A stretch of 64,000 bases of DNA from Phaffia rhodozyma (Eukaryota; Basidiomycota; Tremellomycetes; Cystofilobasidiales; Mrakiaceae), in assembly GCA_014706385.1 (NCBI GenBank), contig JACGZH010000004.1, positions 930,001 to 994,000 on the forward strand, given 5' to 3'. The notes under the pieces are model-generated. The model had not been told where the DNA came from. It worked only from the letters and a program-made list of their open reading frames with translations, and searched no databases. This document shows positions 47,885 through 59,218 of the stretch, piece by piece. Made by a program: the position numbers and the translations under genes. Each line of letters begins with the position of its first letter. Position 1 is the stretch's first letter.

Positions 47885-48449
47885 GAGATCTCCTTCTCGC
47901 TCTGGACCATCTTTCTTCCTCGTTTACAGACGCTGACAGACTCTTTGAGGCGGCGGGTGTTTGAGGAAATTCATAGAGATGGCAAAGTGGTTGGCAATAG
48001 AGTAGTTTGATGCATTGTCCTAGGAGGATAGAAATATAGAATCTCATTTGGCGCTCGACCTGTTCTCTCTTTTTTTCCCTGTCAGTCGGTTTAGTGTGGT
48101 CGGAGGATTGGACAGGAGAGAAGGAAAGAAAACCTGTCAAACTCGATCACAGAAGACATCTCTTTCTTTTGTGCTTTCCTTATCAAGACAGACAGACAGA
48201 CAGAGGGAAAGATACACGTCCATCTCTCTTTGCACTAACCCTCATCTCCTTCTCTCTTGATTTACCTGCCTGTATGCTGACTATCTGTGGGTACAAACCG
48301 CTTCGAGGAGGGTTTTCTTAAAACGGTGGATCTAGCGGGCAGACGACGAGCGTCAGCTAATTATAACACCTTGGGGCTTCTCTTTGTACAGATCCTATCT
48401 CGAGCTACAGTCGGGCGGAAGCACAAAAAAGCGGGAGTAAGCAGCTCGA
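47885..48449. other. Intergenic region with gaca microsatellite
   Basis: It holds the dehydrogenase 3' UTR and the upstream region of the next gene. A tandem agac run lies at about 48186-48204. No protein-like frame is seen. Confidence 0.45.
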
Positions 48450-50188
48450 ATGGCTTCCACAGAGGTAAGGTGCTTTTTCGTTCGTCGGTTCGTTGTCATA
48501 CTTTATAGATCAGCCCACCGGCAAGGGCCGACCATGTCGTTTGTTCTGTCCGCCCTCTCCTCTCTTCTTTTTTTTCTCTTGACGGAAGAGTCGGCGCCAC
48601 TCTGCAGATCGAGGTCGAAGCCACGGACGGGTGGATGGGTCTGACGGTCAAAGATGGGACGGCAGAATTGGTGAGTGGCAGACAGGTCGAGATTTCTCTG
48701 ACCCAATATTCGGGCACAATTTCACCCAAGAACATATTCTTTTCTCTTTCTCTTCACCGGGAAACACAGGACCGTATAGTCGTACCTGTCAATCAAACCG
48801 GGTCTGGTGAAAAGTTTCAAGCTAGAGCTCGTGAGTGTCTGGTTGGTTTGTTTTCCAGAGGTGTTTCCAGGGTAGAACTTTAGATTTGACCGGACGGTTG
48901 ATCTCTTGATCGGCTCAGAGGAAACTCAGTGGCAAGTCAGGATCAGGGTTTCCCAGAAGGCAAGTACGAAAGATCTATGTATATGCATGTGTGTGTGTGA
49001 TTGAAAGCGCATACAGCTCATCTTATTCAACTTCCCCCCCCCCCCCCCCCTCCCTCCCTTTTGGCCGAGAATTCTTAGCCAAACGTCTATCGACGATTTC
49101 AAGTCAGCCTACTAGATGGAGGGTCTCTAGGAAGGCTCATCGGTTTGATCTCGCCCTATTTACCCACCAAACTACTTACCGGCCAGGGCGAAATGGAGCA
49201 GTCGATGCCAAGAACCGCAGCTGATTCTACGCCTAGCACACAAATCGTTAGCACGATGTCAGCGGTGACTGCAGCGACGACAACGACGACAGCGGCAACG
49301 ACGGCTTTGACGGCGACAGCAACTCCACCGACGACGACAACAACACCAACAGCATCAACAACAAAGAAAAAGGGACCAGGAAAGAAACTAGAGCGAGGCT
49401 CGTCAAGTTTAGCTGGGATCAAGCGACCGCGACAGGCAGACGGGGCGGACGATAGAAAGCAGACCAAGGGAAAGACGACCGATGGAAAGGGAGGCGGAGG
49501 AGGAGGAGGAGGAGAAGTAGTACCGGAGAATACAGGCGGCTCTCACATCGTCAAACCTTTGGCCGATCCACGGACGGGTCCAGTGCCGGTCGGTTCAACT
49601 AGTGCGGCTGTGAGAGGAACCGGGTTGCCAAGGCCTGTGCCGAGTGTGGACAGAGGGACATGTGGCGAAACGATCCGGCATGGTAGTTCGCTCGCGCTGG
49701 GCGGATCGACTGGTCAGGATGCCTATGGCTTGATTAGTTCCACAGGGAGCGCTTCAGGGCTTCCGGTTGGACAAGTCGAACAGGAGAATACCCAGACGAC
49801 CGGACCGGCGACTGGGTTTCCGAATCTGGTCGATCTTATGGGGCTCGAGTTTGGGCCAGTCCAGGGGGTTGACTTTTTAGGCGAGAGTGAGAGCGAGAAG
49901 GCAGAGTCTGACCGGTTGGCCCGACCGGTTGACCCGGATCGTCCGTCTGATGGATGTGAGCGACTGGTGGACTGGTCATCATTATGTGTTGGCAGTGACT
50001 CAACTAAGGAGTTGGCATCGGAGAGTTCGGCCTGGCGGATCGTGAGGGAGAAAGCTGACGATCTATTGGCGATGGACGATACCGAGTTGGCCGGGCTGAT
50101 GGAGGAGATTGTGTGTGGAGAAACGTTTGTCGGCTTGGTCAGCAGAGTAGAGAGGGTTAGCATGCAGACAGGCTGGGCGGCCGGGTAA
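48450..50188 (+). CDS. Fast-evolving protein, possibly Rec114-like meiotic recombination factor
   Basis: Exons join from 'MASTE / ISPPARADHVVFGATLQIEVEA', through 'TDGWMGLTVKDGTAEL', 'DRIVVPVNQTG...KFQARAQ' and 'ETQWQVRIRVSQK', to a long last exon. The N-terminal ~100 residues alternate beta-strand-like segments, as in a PH-type fold. The middle is low complexity: Thr/Ala-rich ('TTTTTAATTAL'), then Lys-rich and Gly-rich. The C-terminus 'LLAMDDTELAGLMEEIV...TFVGLVSRVERV' is a predicted helical module. A beta N-terminus, a disordered middle and a short helical 'FxxLVxxVExx' C-terminus resemble Rec114 of the Spo11 double-strand-break machinery. That is inference from layout, not a clear family match. 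The junction near 48960-49130 has two solutions: a GC donor joined to acceptor 49080, or a GT donor at 48964 joined to acceptor 49130. Both keep the frame. Confidence 0.55.
49034..49050 (+). repeat. Poly-C run
   Basis: A run of about 17 C, followed by ctccctccc-type sequence, in an intron of the Rec114-like candidate. It could form an i-motif, or a G-quadruplex on the other strand. Confidence 0.9.
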
Positions 50189-52266
50189 TTAGAATACACA
50201 TGCTGTGTTTGTGACGAGATATATGTCATGTCAGCTTTGTTAAGAGTGAGTGTGCTCTTTTCTTCACATAGTCAACTTTGTGGGTGTGCCAAGGGTTATT
50301 GCTCGGAGAAGAAATATGATAGAACATGATAGAATAGCACGAGATGAAATGACTGTGGAAGCATGATGAACGGACGGACGGACAAACGTTGGCGAGGTGT
50401 ATGAGTAAGAGCAAGAAGCAAGGAAGGAAACACAGAAAGACAGGGAAAAATAAAAGAGATAGATAGCGACAGAAACGATGGATGAAGAGAACAGAGTGTT
50501 AAAGGACGTGCGTGCAGGATCCAAGCGAACGGGTGACCGCGTGCGTGCCAAATGATGCAAGAGGTAAACGTATGTGTTCCGTTGGGTCTCTGACGGACGA
50601 CGGGCGCAGTAGGGAGAATGTGTGTGGAGGGGGAGCGAAGCGTGGGGAAGAGCGTGTGGGAAGAAGGGGGGGGACCCATGTGGTCCGTCTGGTTAGTCAG
50701 GTGTGTTTGGCGAGTTGCCAAAGTCGTCGGCTAGTGGAAGCCGAAGGCTTTGACCCAGCCGGACACGTTCACACTGTAGGATGAACGAGACCGAGGGATG
50801 AGGCCGACTGGGTGGTGTCTTAGTCTGATCCATCGGCCGAGAGAGCAGGGAGGAGAGCCATGTGGAAAGATAAGGGTATCGAGGGAAGGACCGGAAGATT
50901 TCTAGGAGGAGGACGGTCAGGTACAGTCAGGTACAACAAGGCACGGCAAGTGGAAGGGCTGATAGAGTGACGGCATCCGAATAGAGGAGACACGGGCGGA
51001 GAGAGAGAGAGAAAAGAGTACAAACCGTAAACACAACACACAACGGGGGGAGCAGGCAGGGGAGAGCAGGGGAGAGCGAGAGAAAACAACAGACGCGGCC
51101 GGTGGCGTGTGGAAGAAAGGCGCTGTGTATCAGCGGACGATACTACAGATGATACTACAGATGGACTATAGATGGGCTGTGTGAAAAGGGAATACACAGA
51201 CAGACTACAGAAAACAAGACGAAAACACTAGAAAGACACTACGGGGATGATAGGACTACTACAAAAACAGAGTGAAACCTTTGCTCGAATGTTCTCTAGC
51301 CGGAAGGAAGGAAACCTTTTTTCATGAAGAAACTATAAACCATGTATTATTATTATTATCATCATTTTCGATGTCTGATTAGGAAACGTTTGCAGTCGAG
51401 TCATTAGAAGCTTGACTAATCGGACCTTGTTCCTGACGTGTGCCTAGATGCCGGTGCCGGTGCCTGTGCCCGTGCCTTGTGCCTCTCCCCTTCCTCCCCC
51501 CCTTGTGTGCCTGCCCAAACTTTAGCTCGGTTTCTCCCTCAACCATCTGTCCTCCCTCACTCACCTCCAGCACCTCACTCACCCCACTCACCCCATCCAA
51601 GCACCCACCCAAGCAGCTCTCTCTCTCACACACACACACATATACCTACACATACAAACTCACACACACACACAGCTCACTCTCCTCTCCCCCCAACACC
51701 CTCGTTTTCTTCTCCTGCTTCCGTCTCTTTCCTCCACGGTATCTGCTGTCTCTGTTTCCATCTCTCGTTCTCATCCTTATTCTCAAACCCTCTGTTCTTT
51801 CTTTTTCTTCTTTTCTTTTTTCCTTGCCTCTTGTTCTTGTTCTTGTTCTTGTTGTTCTTCATCACCACTTCCCCATACAGCCCAGTCAAGCTTCAACTCA
51901 GCTCAGTCCAGCGGTGCTGGCTCCTGCTCAACACATCTCCCAAACCGTATCTTCCAGATTTCTCGTTCGGCCCATCCTCCTTTCGTCCATTCGGCTGCCT
52001 CTCGATCTCTTCGCCCGACGTTATCACCCGGCCTGGCTTTCACGCCTCGGTCATCTCACCGTCCTTCTTCGTTTCTGTTCCCGTCCTGGTTTCGGTCTCC
52101 GTCCCAGCAGTCTCTCCTCCTCCGCTGCTGGTACCACTACTCGCTACCAACTCCATTTTGACACGTTTGACCGTTCCCTGCCTGGCGTGTTTCTGCCGTT
52201 AGCCCTTCCTACCCGTCCTCCCTCCGCCTCTCCCCTCTCCCTCCGCCTCCTTCTTCCCCCAGGGCC
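50189..52266. promoter_or_regulatory. Long upstream region of the kinase gene
   Basis: About 2 kb. The left half is purine-rich with many short gaga/ggag runs. The right half, 51470-52260, is strongly C/T-rich on the + strand with CA repeats at 51625-51675. An open frame spans 51440-52699, but its Pro/Ser/Leu composition and overlap with the kinase N-terminus in another frame mark it as a skew artefact. The pyrimidine tract probably includes the 5' UTR. Confidence 0.45.
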
Positions 52267-55200
52267 ATGCTCGTCGCTCCAGCATCCCCATCCCCTAGGT
52301 CCCCTCAAGTCGCGTTTGTCTCGTCGGCCTTCCCTTCGCCCGTCATGGGCTACACCGGAACCAATCGGGGAAGCAGCCGGTCCAGAACAATGTCCAGAAA
52401 CAGGTCCCTCGCCGTCAGCGTCTCTCTCTCCAAAGGCGTCTTGTCCTCTCAAGTACCGGCCAGCACCTCGCCCATCATCGGAGAATCCACTCCAAACAAG
52501 GATACCCTCACCGGCTCATCCGGAGGCGACAACGACTTTCTTGGCGCCTGGTCCAGTTTCGGCCTCAAAAACAGATCGTGGACCAGAGAGGTTGACACCC
52601 CGGACGGCAGTCGTGGACCCAGCACCGCCGGTGACACTGGTAGCAGCAGTCGACAGTCCCGCAGATCCAGACACGCCCCGGTCGACCCTCCGTTCGTAGA
52701 AGGAGATATCATCACACCCTATCAACCCCTCCCGGCTGCTTCCTCTTCGGCCCCTCTCCTCCCTGTTCCGTCATCCTCGCCCCTGGGCAGCCGTCCGATC
52801 GACCAGCCAGACGGTCAACATGACCTCAAACGTCTTGAAGTCGTCAGAAGGCTCGGCATCGGTTCCTACGCCGTCGTCTACCTCGTCCGGGAGGTCATCG
52901 ACCAGAACGACAGCCACAACGATCAAGAGTGGGACTTTGGAGAACTCGACGAGGACGAAGACGGCGTCGGTTCCAGAAGCGATCACAGGACCTACGGTAA
53001 AGAGTTTGGTCAGTGTCTCTCTTCTCTTCTTTTCCTTTGTCTTCCGTTGTTGCTCTTGCTTATCTTTTCCACTTCCTTTCTTTCTTCCTTCCACTACCTT
53101 CGATACCCGTCATTCTCTCTACTGACATTCCGTTCCAAAATCTGGTCTCTCCTTCAAACATACAGCGTTGAAATGTTTGAGCAAACAGGACCTTGATGAC
53201 GAGAGCTTGGAGATTCAGATGTTTGAGGTCAGTCCTGAATGCCTCCGCTCTCTTTTTTTCTTTTTCTTAGAAGACAAAATCACCCGCCTCTTGTCCGGTA
53301 ATCTGACCTCTTCAGGACTGCTCCTTCCGACTCTTCCTATCCTCCGATCCACTTCCAGGCTACCATCCACCAATCCTTACCGCCTCACAACAACATCGTC
53401 ACTCTCCACCACACGTTCCAGACCCCGGAATGGCTCTTCCTCATTCTCGAATTGTGCCCCGGCGAGGATTTGTTCTACTGGCTCGAGCACTCTAAGCCTC
53501 CTCCGGTCAACCCTGCGTCATCCATCCCAAACGTCCTGCCGACACCGTTCCTACCAAACAGCCCCAACAAGACCGCCGCATTCTCTCCAGTCACTGCTAA
53601 ACAGTTCCACACCCCTGCTCCCCATCATGGATCCGCTCCACATGCCTCCCATCTTCCGGCCTATATGTCTTCCTCCCCTTTGCTCCCAATGACTCTGTCA
53701 ACCAATCAGTACCTCGGCAACGGCGGAATTCCTACCCCATCCTCCTCCCACATCCACTCATCCATGCACAATTTAGGTACCCCCTCGGTCGCGTACACCC
53801 CGCCGACCCCGTCACTCCTCTCGACCGTACCCGCTCCCTTACTCTTAGCGCCCTCACGAGTCAGGTTGATTGCCAGTATGTTTGCTCAGATGTGTTCCGC
53901 TGTGCAGGCCTGCCACGACGTCGGAGTCTCCCACCGAGACATTAAGCCAGAGTAAGTTTTTTTGTTTGACCAATCCGTCCATTGATCTATTGTGTCATAT
54001 GCAAAGTCAAAAGTTTCAGGCCGAAATTCTTACCCTCCCAACATCTCTTTCCTTATCAGAAACATCATCGTCACCGAGGAAAAGGCATTTAGAAAAAGTA
54101 GAGGACGGGTTGTTTGCAAGTTGACTGACTTTGGACTGGCCACCCGAGAGGCTGAGAGCGAAGACGTAGAATGCGGAAGTCGTCGTGAGTATTCTTGTCT
54201 CAACAGGCTGTTCTGATCTGCTTGCCGTCTATCCTTTACCTCAAAGCATGCTTCTGAATTACCATCCTTTCCTTTCTTTTCTCCTTCTTCCTTCTATCCC
54301 TGTTCACAGCGTATATGGCCGTTGAATGTCGAAACAACATGGGCCCTTCTTATCGCCCACCTCCTGCCGATGTGTGGTCCCTTGGAATCGTCCTCATCAA
54401 CATGGTTGGTCTTCTCTACTCAAGATTTGCGTCCCTTGTGTCTCTATTTGTTCTACCTGAAACCTGACACAGTCCCTATGCCTGTCTATGTGATCTAGCT
54501 GTTCCACAAGAACCCTTGGTCCGACCCTTCCCCGACCTGTGCACCTTTCTTGTCGTTCCGGAACGACCCCAAAGGGTTTTTGGCCGCCAAGTTCCCAGGA
54601 ATGGGCACGGAGGTAGCTACTTACTTGGCCGAAAGAGTACTCGCTTGGGACCCTGCCGACCGTGTCACCGCTGCCGAATTTGGACAGTGGGTCGTCGATC
54701 TCGGAAGCCGACTGGGCAGCAACAAGAAGAACGGCCACGCTTCCTTCCTCAACATCGGTCTCGGTGGCAAGCAGGTCTTCAAAGGCGGCGTCCTTCAATT
54801 TGGAAAAGTCGACGTTCCTTCAAAGCTCAAGATCGAGGAGATTACCTTTCAAAAATCGCCCGTGTTGCCCCGTCGGTCTTTGGTGGCCATCAACCCGGAT
54901 CAACTGGATTCCCCACCTCTCGCCAACAGAGCTATGTCCACTTTGACTAGCTCCGCTCCCTCTCCGGCCTTGGGCCATGCTTCCCCAGGATCCACTCCTT
55001 CCTCCCCCCTTGCTTATAGTCTTAACGCGTTCATCAATCCACCACCTTCCGGTCATCTACAGTCCATCAGGACAGAGACAACGCCTTCGCCTCTCTCCGC
55101 TCCACCTGGTCTGCCTCTTCCCAGCCAACACCTCGCCTCGTCTCCAGCTGTATCGGCTCTTCCCCCTTTTGCCCTTTCTACCCCTTCTTCTTTTCAAATG

Positions 55201-57205
55201 GTGCCTCAGGCCCCCAGCGATGAAGCTCTAAAGAACGATTCGATCCCTACGTCGCCCTCAGTGGCCGATGCGGCGATCGGGTCGGCAGCTTTGTCGTCAC
55301 CTGAGGCACCACTCGCTCCTGTTTCAGACGTGACGGTCGACCAGTCGACTATCACATCCCCGCACACCACGGATTTTGAGACGGATCTTGGGGAGACCAA
55401 CGATGAAGGAGACTGTTGGTCGAGAAGCGCTTCCGCGACTTCCAAACAGCGAAAGAAACGTGGAGTGAGGAAAGGAAAGGCAGCCCTGGCTGCTGCTGCT
55501 GCTGCCGCCGCGGAAGGCGCCAGTCCACCCGAGCAGCCACAGCAACCGGCACCGTTGGAAACTATCTCGTTTGAGTTAGGTGCCGCGTCGAGAGATGTGA
55601 CCAGTCGAGCGTTGGCGATCGCTTCGCAGACCTTGGCTCGAGAGATGAGCTCGATGCCGTACACAAAGCCTGGCACTGGGTCTTCAATCGGACCTTCCGG
55701 TGGTGGTGGAGGCGGAGGGCCATTCCTACCACCTACAATCTCTTCCAACTCTTCCCCTGCCGCGCTTTTCTCGTCGGCGTCTACAACCCGAGCCCCTTCG
55801 ACCCAGAAGGGAGATCGAGATTCTAGTAGCTCGTTCACAGACGGATCATGGTCCCGTGGTCGAGCTACCGAGAGAGATGTATACGCCACCGCCGGCTTGC
55901 CTCGAATGATCTCTCCTGGATCATCCATTCATTCGACCCGATCGGTTCCTTCATACTCCTCAACCTCTACCGTCGCCGGACTTCATCAGCATTCAAGCTC
56001 GGATTCGGCCTCTTGGAGATCCAGAGGTGTTTCTCCCGCGAGGTCCACTGCGTCGGCGCCGAATCCTTTCGGGCCTAGCCGTCGAGATGCCGCTTCCGGA
56101 GGAAACGCCGCCGGCCCTAGGAAGGTTCTCACCGCCCGACCTCGAGCGGCCGATTCTTACTCCCCTGCAGGTGACAGTTTTCGAACGTCTCGGACGACAT
56201 CATCTCCAGCCAGTTCGATTTACTCGTCTGGAGGGAGTGTCAGTACCTACGCAACCTCGGCCAGTTCGTCCGGTAGCTACCAACAGAGCTCTAGAGGTTC
56301 TAGCCAGTATTCTGCCGGAAACAATGGAGTTCAGGGAGTGGTCAAGCGGCCTACCAATGTTAAACGTGAGTACTGCTTACGTTCCATCCTCTATCGAACA
56401 TGTTTTCTTTGATCCTGACTGTGTCTTCTACTTGTGTCCTTGTTCCTGTGTCAACCAGAAATGGACGGAATTCCTTACCAGTTAGATCAACTTCCTCGAC
56501 AACATCACTTTACACGAAGTGGAGAATTGGTTAGTGTTCTATCGTTATGTCTTTTCAGTATGATCGTTCATTTCGTTCCTGTTTCTGATCAAATCTCGCC
56601 ATTCTTACTCGCAGTCTACGTCCGATGACATCTTCACCAAACCTCGACCTCCTCGACCTCCCAAAGTAAAGCAGGCCAAGGTGCATCGTCAACAGTCGTT
56701 CCCTGCCGTTCCGAACCTCGGTCTGGACACTATCTCCGAACGTCCGAAAGCACTTTCCGGCGTGACCATGGCGACCAGCGGTACCGGTGGAGATGACCAC
56801 CGTTCCATCCATTCCGGCCGGTCGGTTCTTCTTGGCCCTGCAATCGGATCACCCGCTTCGAAGGATACGGGCACAGGATCTTCCGGAAGTGTATCTGGAG
56901 GAGGACCGCCTTCACAGCGAGTTCTTATCGCTCGCAAAAGGGACGATAGGTCAAGCAGTCCTGCTCCGTCTCAGCTGAGTCTCGAGAGTCTTAATAGAGT
57001 ACCCACGTCCATTGGAAATGTATCGTCCTCGACGAGATCTGTTCTAGAATCCGCACCTGTGCGGCTAGCGCCTTTAAAGGCAAGTCAAGAGAAGCTCAAG
57101 CCAAAGGCTGACGATCCTCCTCCGGCAAAACTGAAGGGCCAGGTGTCGACTTTGAGGGCTATGCTCTCTGGTCTATCCAAGTCGAGTAAGAAGGGAGGGG
57201 AATGA
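52267..57205 (+). CDS. Ser/Thr protein kinase of the Ran1/Ksp1 type with kinase-domain insert and long disordered tail
   Basis: About nine exons, start taken at ATG 52267, roughly 1,300 residues. After a Ser-rich N-terminus come the Gly loop 'LEVVRRLGIGSYAVVYLVRE', 'ALKCLSKQDLDDE' with the ATP-binding Lys, and 'HHTFQTPEWLFLILELCPGEDLFYWLE'. A Pro/Ser insert of about 115 residues follows (53490-53850). The domain resumes as 'RLIASMFAQMCSAVQACHDVG', 'HRDIKPEN' and 'KLTDFGLATRE', then 'CGSRPYMAVECRN' (a change from the usual APE), 'DVWSLGIVLINMLFHKNPW' and 'VLAWDPADRVTAAEF'. The tail is Ser/Pro/Ala-rich with many RSxS sites and ends 'SGLSKSSKKGGE'. In yeasts this group links nutrients to growth and meiosis; the role here is inferred. 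An acidic loop lies between the VYLVRE strand and the ATP-binding Lys. Confidence 0.88.
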
Positions 57206-57564
57206 GGTTGGACACGCTTGGCTTCTTTTTTCTTTCCCTTGTCACATTGGTTTGCTTTCTTCCTTCCTCCCTTCCTTCCCTCATCGCGGCAAAAACACAT
57301 TCACCTTCACAAATATATCTTCACTTTTACACATTTCCGTTTCATGCCGCCTCTGCCCATGCTTCGAAATGCCTGTTTTGCAGCACAACTCTCCTCCCTC
57401 CTCACATCTCTTTGAATTCCACTCTCCTGTCGAGTACATTATATTCCTTGCCCTCTTCTTTAAACCCCCTCGCCCCCATCTCTTTCTACACTATTTATCA
57501 AATGTTTAAGTTACGTTCAATTTCATTCAATTCAGATGTTTCTTCCATCGGATTTCTCCGCATT
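57206..57564. other. 3' region of the kinase gene
   Basis: C/T-rich then AT-rich sequence, probably the kinase 3' UTR. The open frames are Ser/Leu/Phe strings with no sign of coding. Confidence 0.45.
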
Positions 57565-57830
57565 TTAGGCCAGGTTTTCCATCCAGTCGATCACACCGTA
57601 CGTCGCCAAGACGTCTTTGTTCCTATGAATGAAGAAACAAACAGATAAAGAGTGACAAATAGAATACAGAGAAGAATGTCGTCGTCGTCAACAAGGAGGA
57701 GATCCAAAAGTCGATTGGCGCGATCGTGTTCATCTCTTTCCATCGATCCCCTTTCACAAAGATAGGTTGGCAACGTCAATTCTATCTATCCATTAACCTG
57801 ACCAAGGTTGAGGCCTGACAGTCTAGACAT
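57565..57830 (-). CDS. Candidate 47-residue spliced microprotein
   Basis: Three small exons on the minus strand join cleanly: 57830-57803, one starting just after a gaaag acceptor near 57741, and one after an attcatag acceptor near 57622, with stop 57565-57567. The product begins 'MSRLSGLNLGDRWKEMN', continues 'TIAPIDFWISSLNKDV' and ends 'LATYGVIDWMENLA'. Exon phases agree (28 nt, 58 nt, then completion of a Leu codon) and both introns are of local length (50-75 nt). The sequence has balanced composition with three Trp, unlike the low-complexity noise around it. No family is recognised. The first donor (gtcagg) is weak, so the model is tentative. Confidence 0.4.
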
Positions 57831-58130
57831 GATCTTGACTGTGACGGGTTGGCTGTTTTGTGGAGGAAATACCTGGAGACGGTGTATAGAAGATTTAAAG
57901 ACACCCCTCGGTCTCTCCGATATTCATCTTTCTCAACTAGTCCTTATTTCTTTTCCCGGATTTGTCTTTCTTTATTCTTGTTCTCCAGTCGATCTACTGA
58001 GACACTCAGGTGTTTTATTCTTTCGTATGGGAAGCAGACAACTTCTTGAGACCGAACAGAAAAAGAACTAGACAAGGACTGAGCAGCCAAGTGACAGGAT
58101 GGCATTAACTTTTGCCTTCGTAGACAACTA
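57831..58130. other. Gap between microprotein candidate and tRNA
   Basis: No supported coding frame. If the microprotein is real this would be its promoter; the tRNA lies at its right edge on the other strand. Confidence 0.35.
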
Positions 58131-58203
58131 GCCTGAATAGCTAAGTGGTTATAGCGCGTCGCTTGTAACGACGAGGTCCGTGGTTCAAATCCGCGTTTGG
58201 GCT
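58131..58203 (+). tRNA. tRNA-Thr (anticodon TGT)
   Basis: A full cloverleaf can be drawn: acceptor gcctgaa/tttgggc (two wobble pairs), D stem gcta/tagc, anticodon stem cgtcg/cgacg with loop cttgtaa, T stem cgtgg/ccgcg with loop ttcaaat, and discriminator T. The anticodon tgt reads ACA (Thr). There is no intron. The B box (gttcaaatc) is clear. The A box region is tagctaagtgg. CCA is not encoded. Confidence 0.95.
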
Positions 58204-58212
58204 TTCTTTTTG
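58204..58212 (+). terminator. RNA polymerase III T-run after tRNA-Thr
   Basis: The tRNA is followed directly by ttctttttg, a standard Pol III stop signal. Confidence 0.75.
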
Positions 58213-59218
58213 ATCATCTTTTGCATCACTGGTTTTCTTTTTCCCTTCTTTTTTCCCTCCTCACATACAAACTTTTCCTGGCGCCCTTGCAGTCAAACAT
58301 AGAGCCTCTATCTTGAATAGGCCGCACTGACTAGAACTGTACTGGGACGTTTGTGATGAGTTGTGTGTATGTGAAGGGCGACTGATGTCACGTGTGCCGA
58401 ACCGATGCGTCAGTCATCCATCGTTCGATTAACCCTAGCACGACCCAATTTCATTTCCACAGGGCTTGCTTTCTTTCCTTCTTTCTTTCGGACTCTTGTT
58501 GGAGACGGGGACGGAAGAGTCCCAGGGTGTGCTCTTATACGTCTGAACAAGGCTTCCATGCGCTTGTTTTTATCAGAAGCTGGAGTCGAGGTGCCTAAGA
58601 GTTCTTTACGCCTTCACGCCCTTTGGCTTATGTCCAAGTCATCTGTGTCTTTTCCGAACCGGTCAGAGACCGCTCTGGTTCAACCTTTAGACAACTTAAA
58701 AAACAAAACACAATAAACAAACAACAACCACCACCGATCTTATTTCTTCGTCTGTCCGCACATGGATACCCGCGTACTTTGACTGATGTTTCATCTGAGA
58801 ACCAACGGGAGAGGGGTTTCTTCTTTTCTCTCTCGTTCAGAGTTGATGTGGACGACGAGAGGTGTTCGTCAAGGAAGAACAACGAAAACAAAGTCTTTGC
58901 GCCTGATCCAAAACTCAATACTATCGATGACAATGATGATGATGATGAAGTTCGCATGCCTGACGATGGCAACGTTGTATTCCATCTATTCTGAACAAGC
59001 ACACCTCTCAGGGAAAGATTCTTCGCACGGGCCATATTCCCACGCCAACTATCATCTTAAGCTTTCATGACTGAAATGTTATCCAAGAGGGAAAAGAAGG
59101 GAATGTCGACATGTGCACTTCTCTTTATCTTTCTCTCTTACTAAAGCAGTAGCTCAGACAAACGTCCATCAAATATCCCAACCAAAGGACACTCAAAAGA
59201 CAACGACCCGGGATTCAA
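58213..59218. other. Region between tRNA-Thr and RPL9
   Basis: About 1 kb with no convincing gene. Short frames on both strands overlap and lack family features. It includes a gatgatgatgat stretch near 58930-58946 and, at the right end, the RPL9 3' UTR (minus strand). Confidence 0.4.

Noticed and set aside
51440..52699. A 419-residue open frame in the C/T-rich region before the kinase
   Set aside because: It is Pro/Ser/Leu/His-rich because of pyrimidine skew. It overlaps the kinase N-terminus in another frame and shows no domain.
55206..55928. 240-residue minus-strand frame opposite the kinase tail
   Set aside because: It is antisense to a Ser/Pro/Ala-rich coding region, with mirrored composition and no independent signal.
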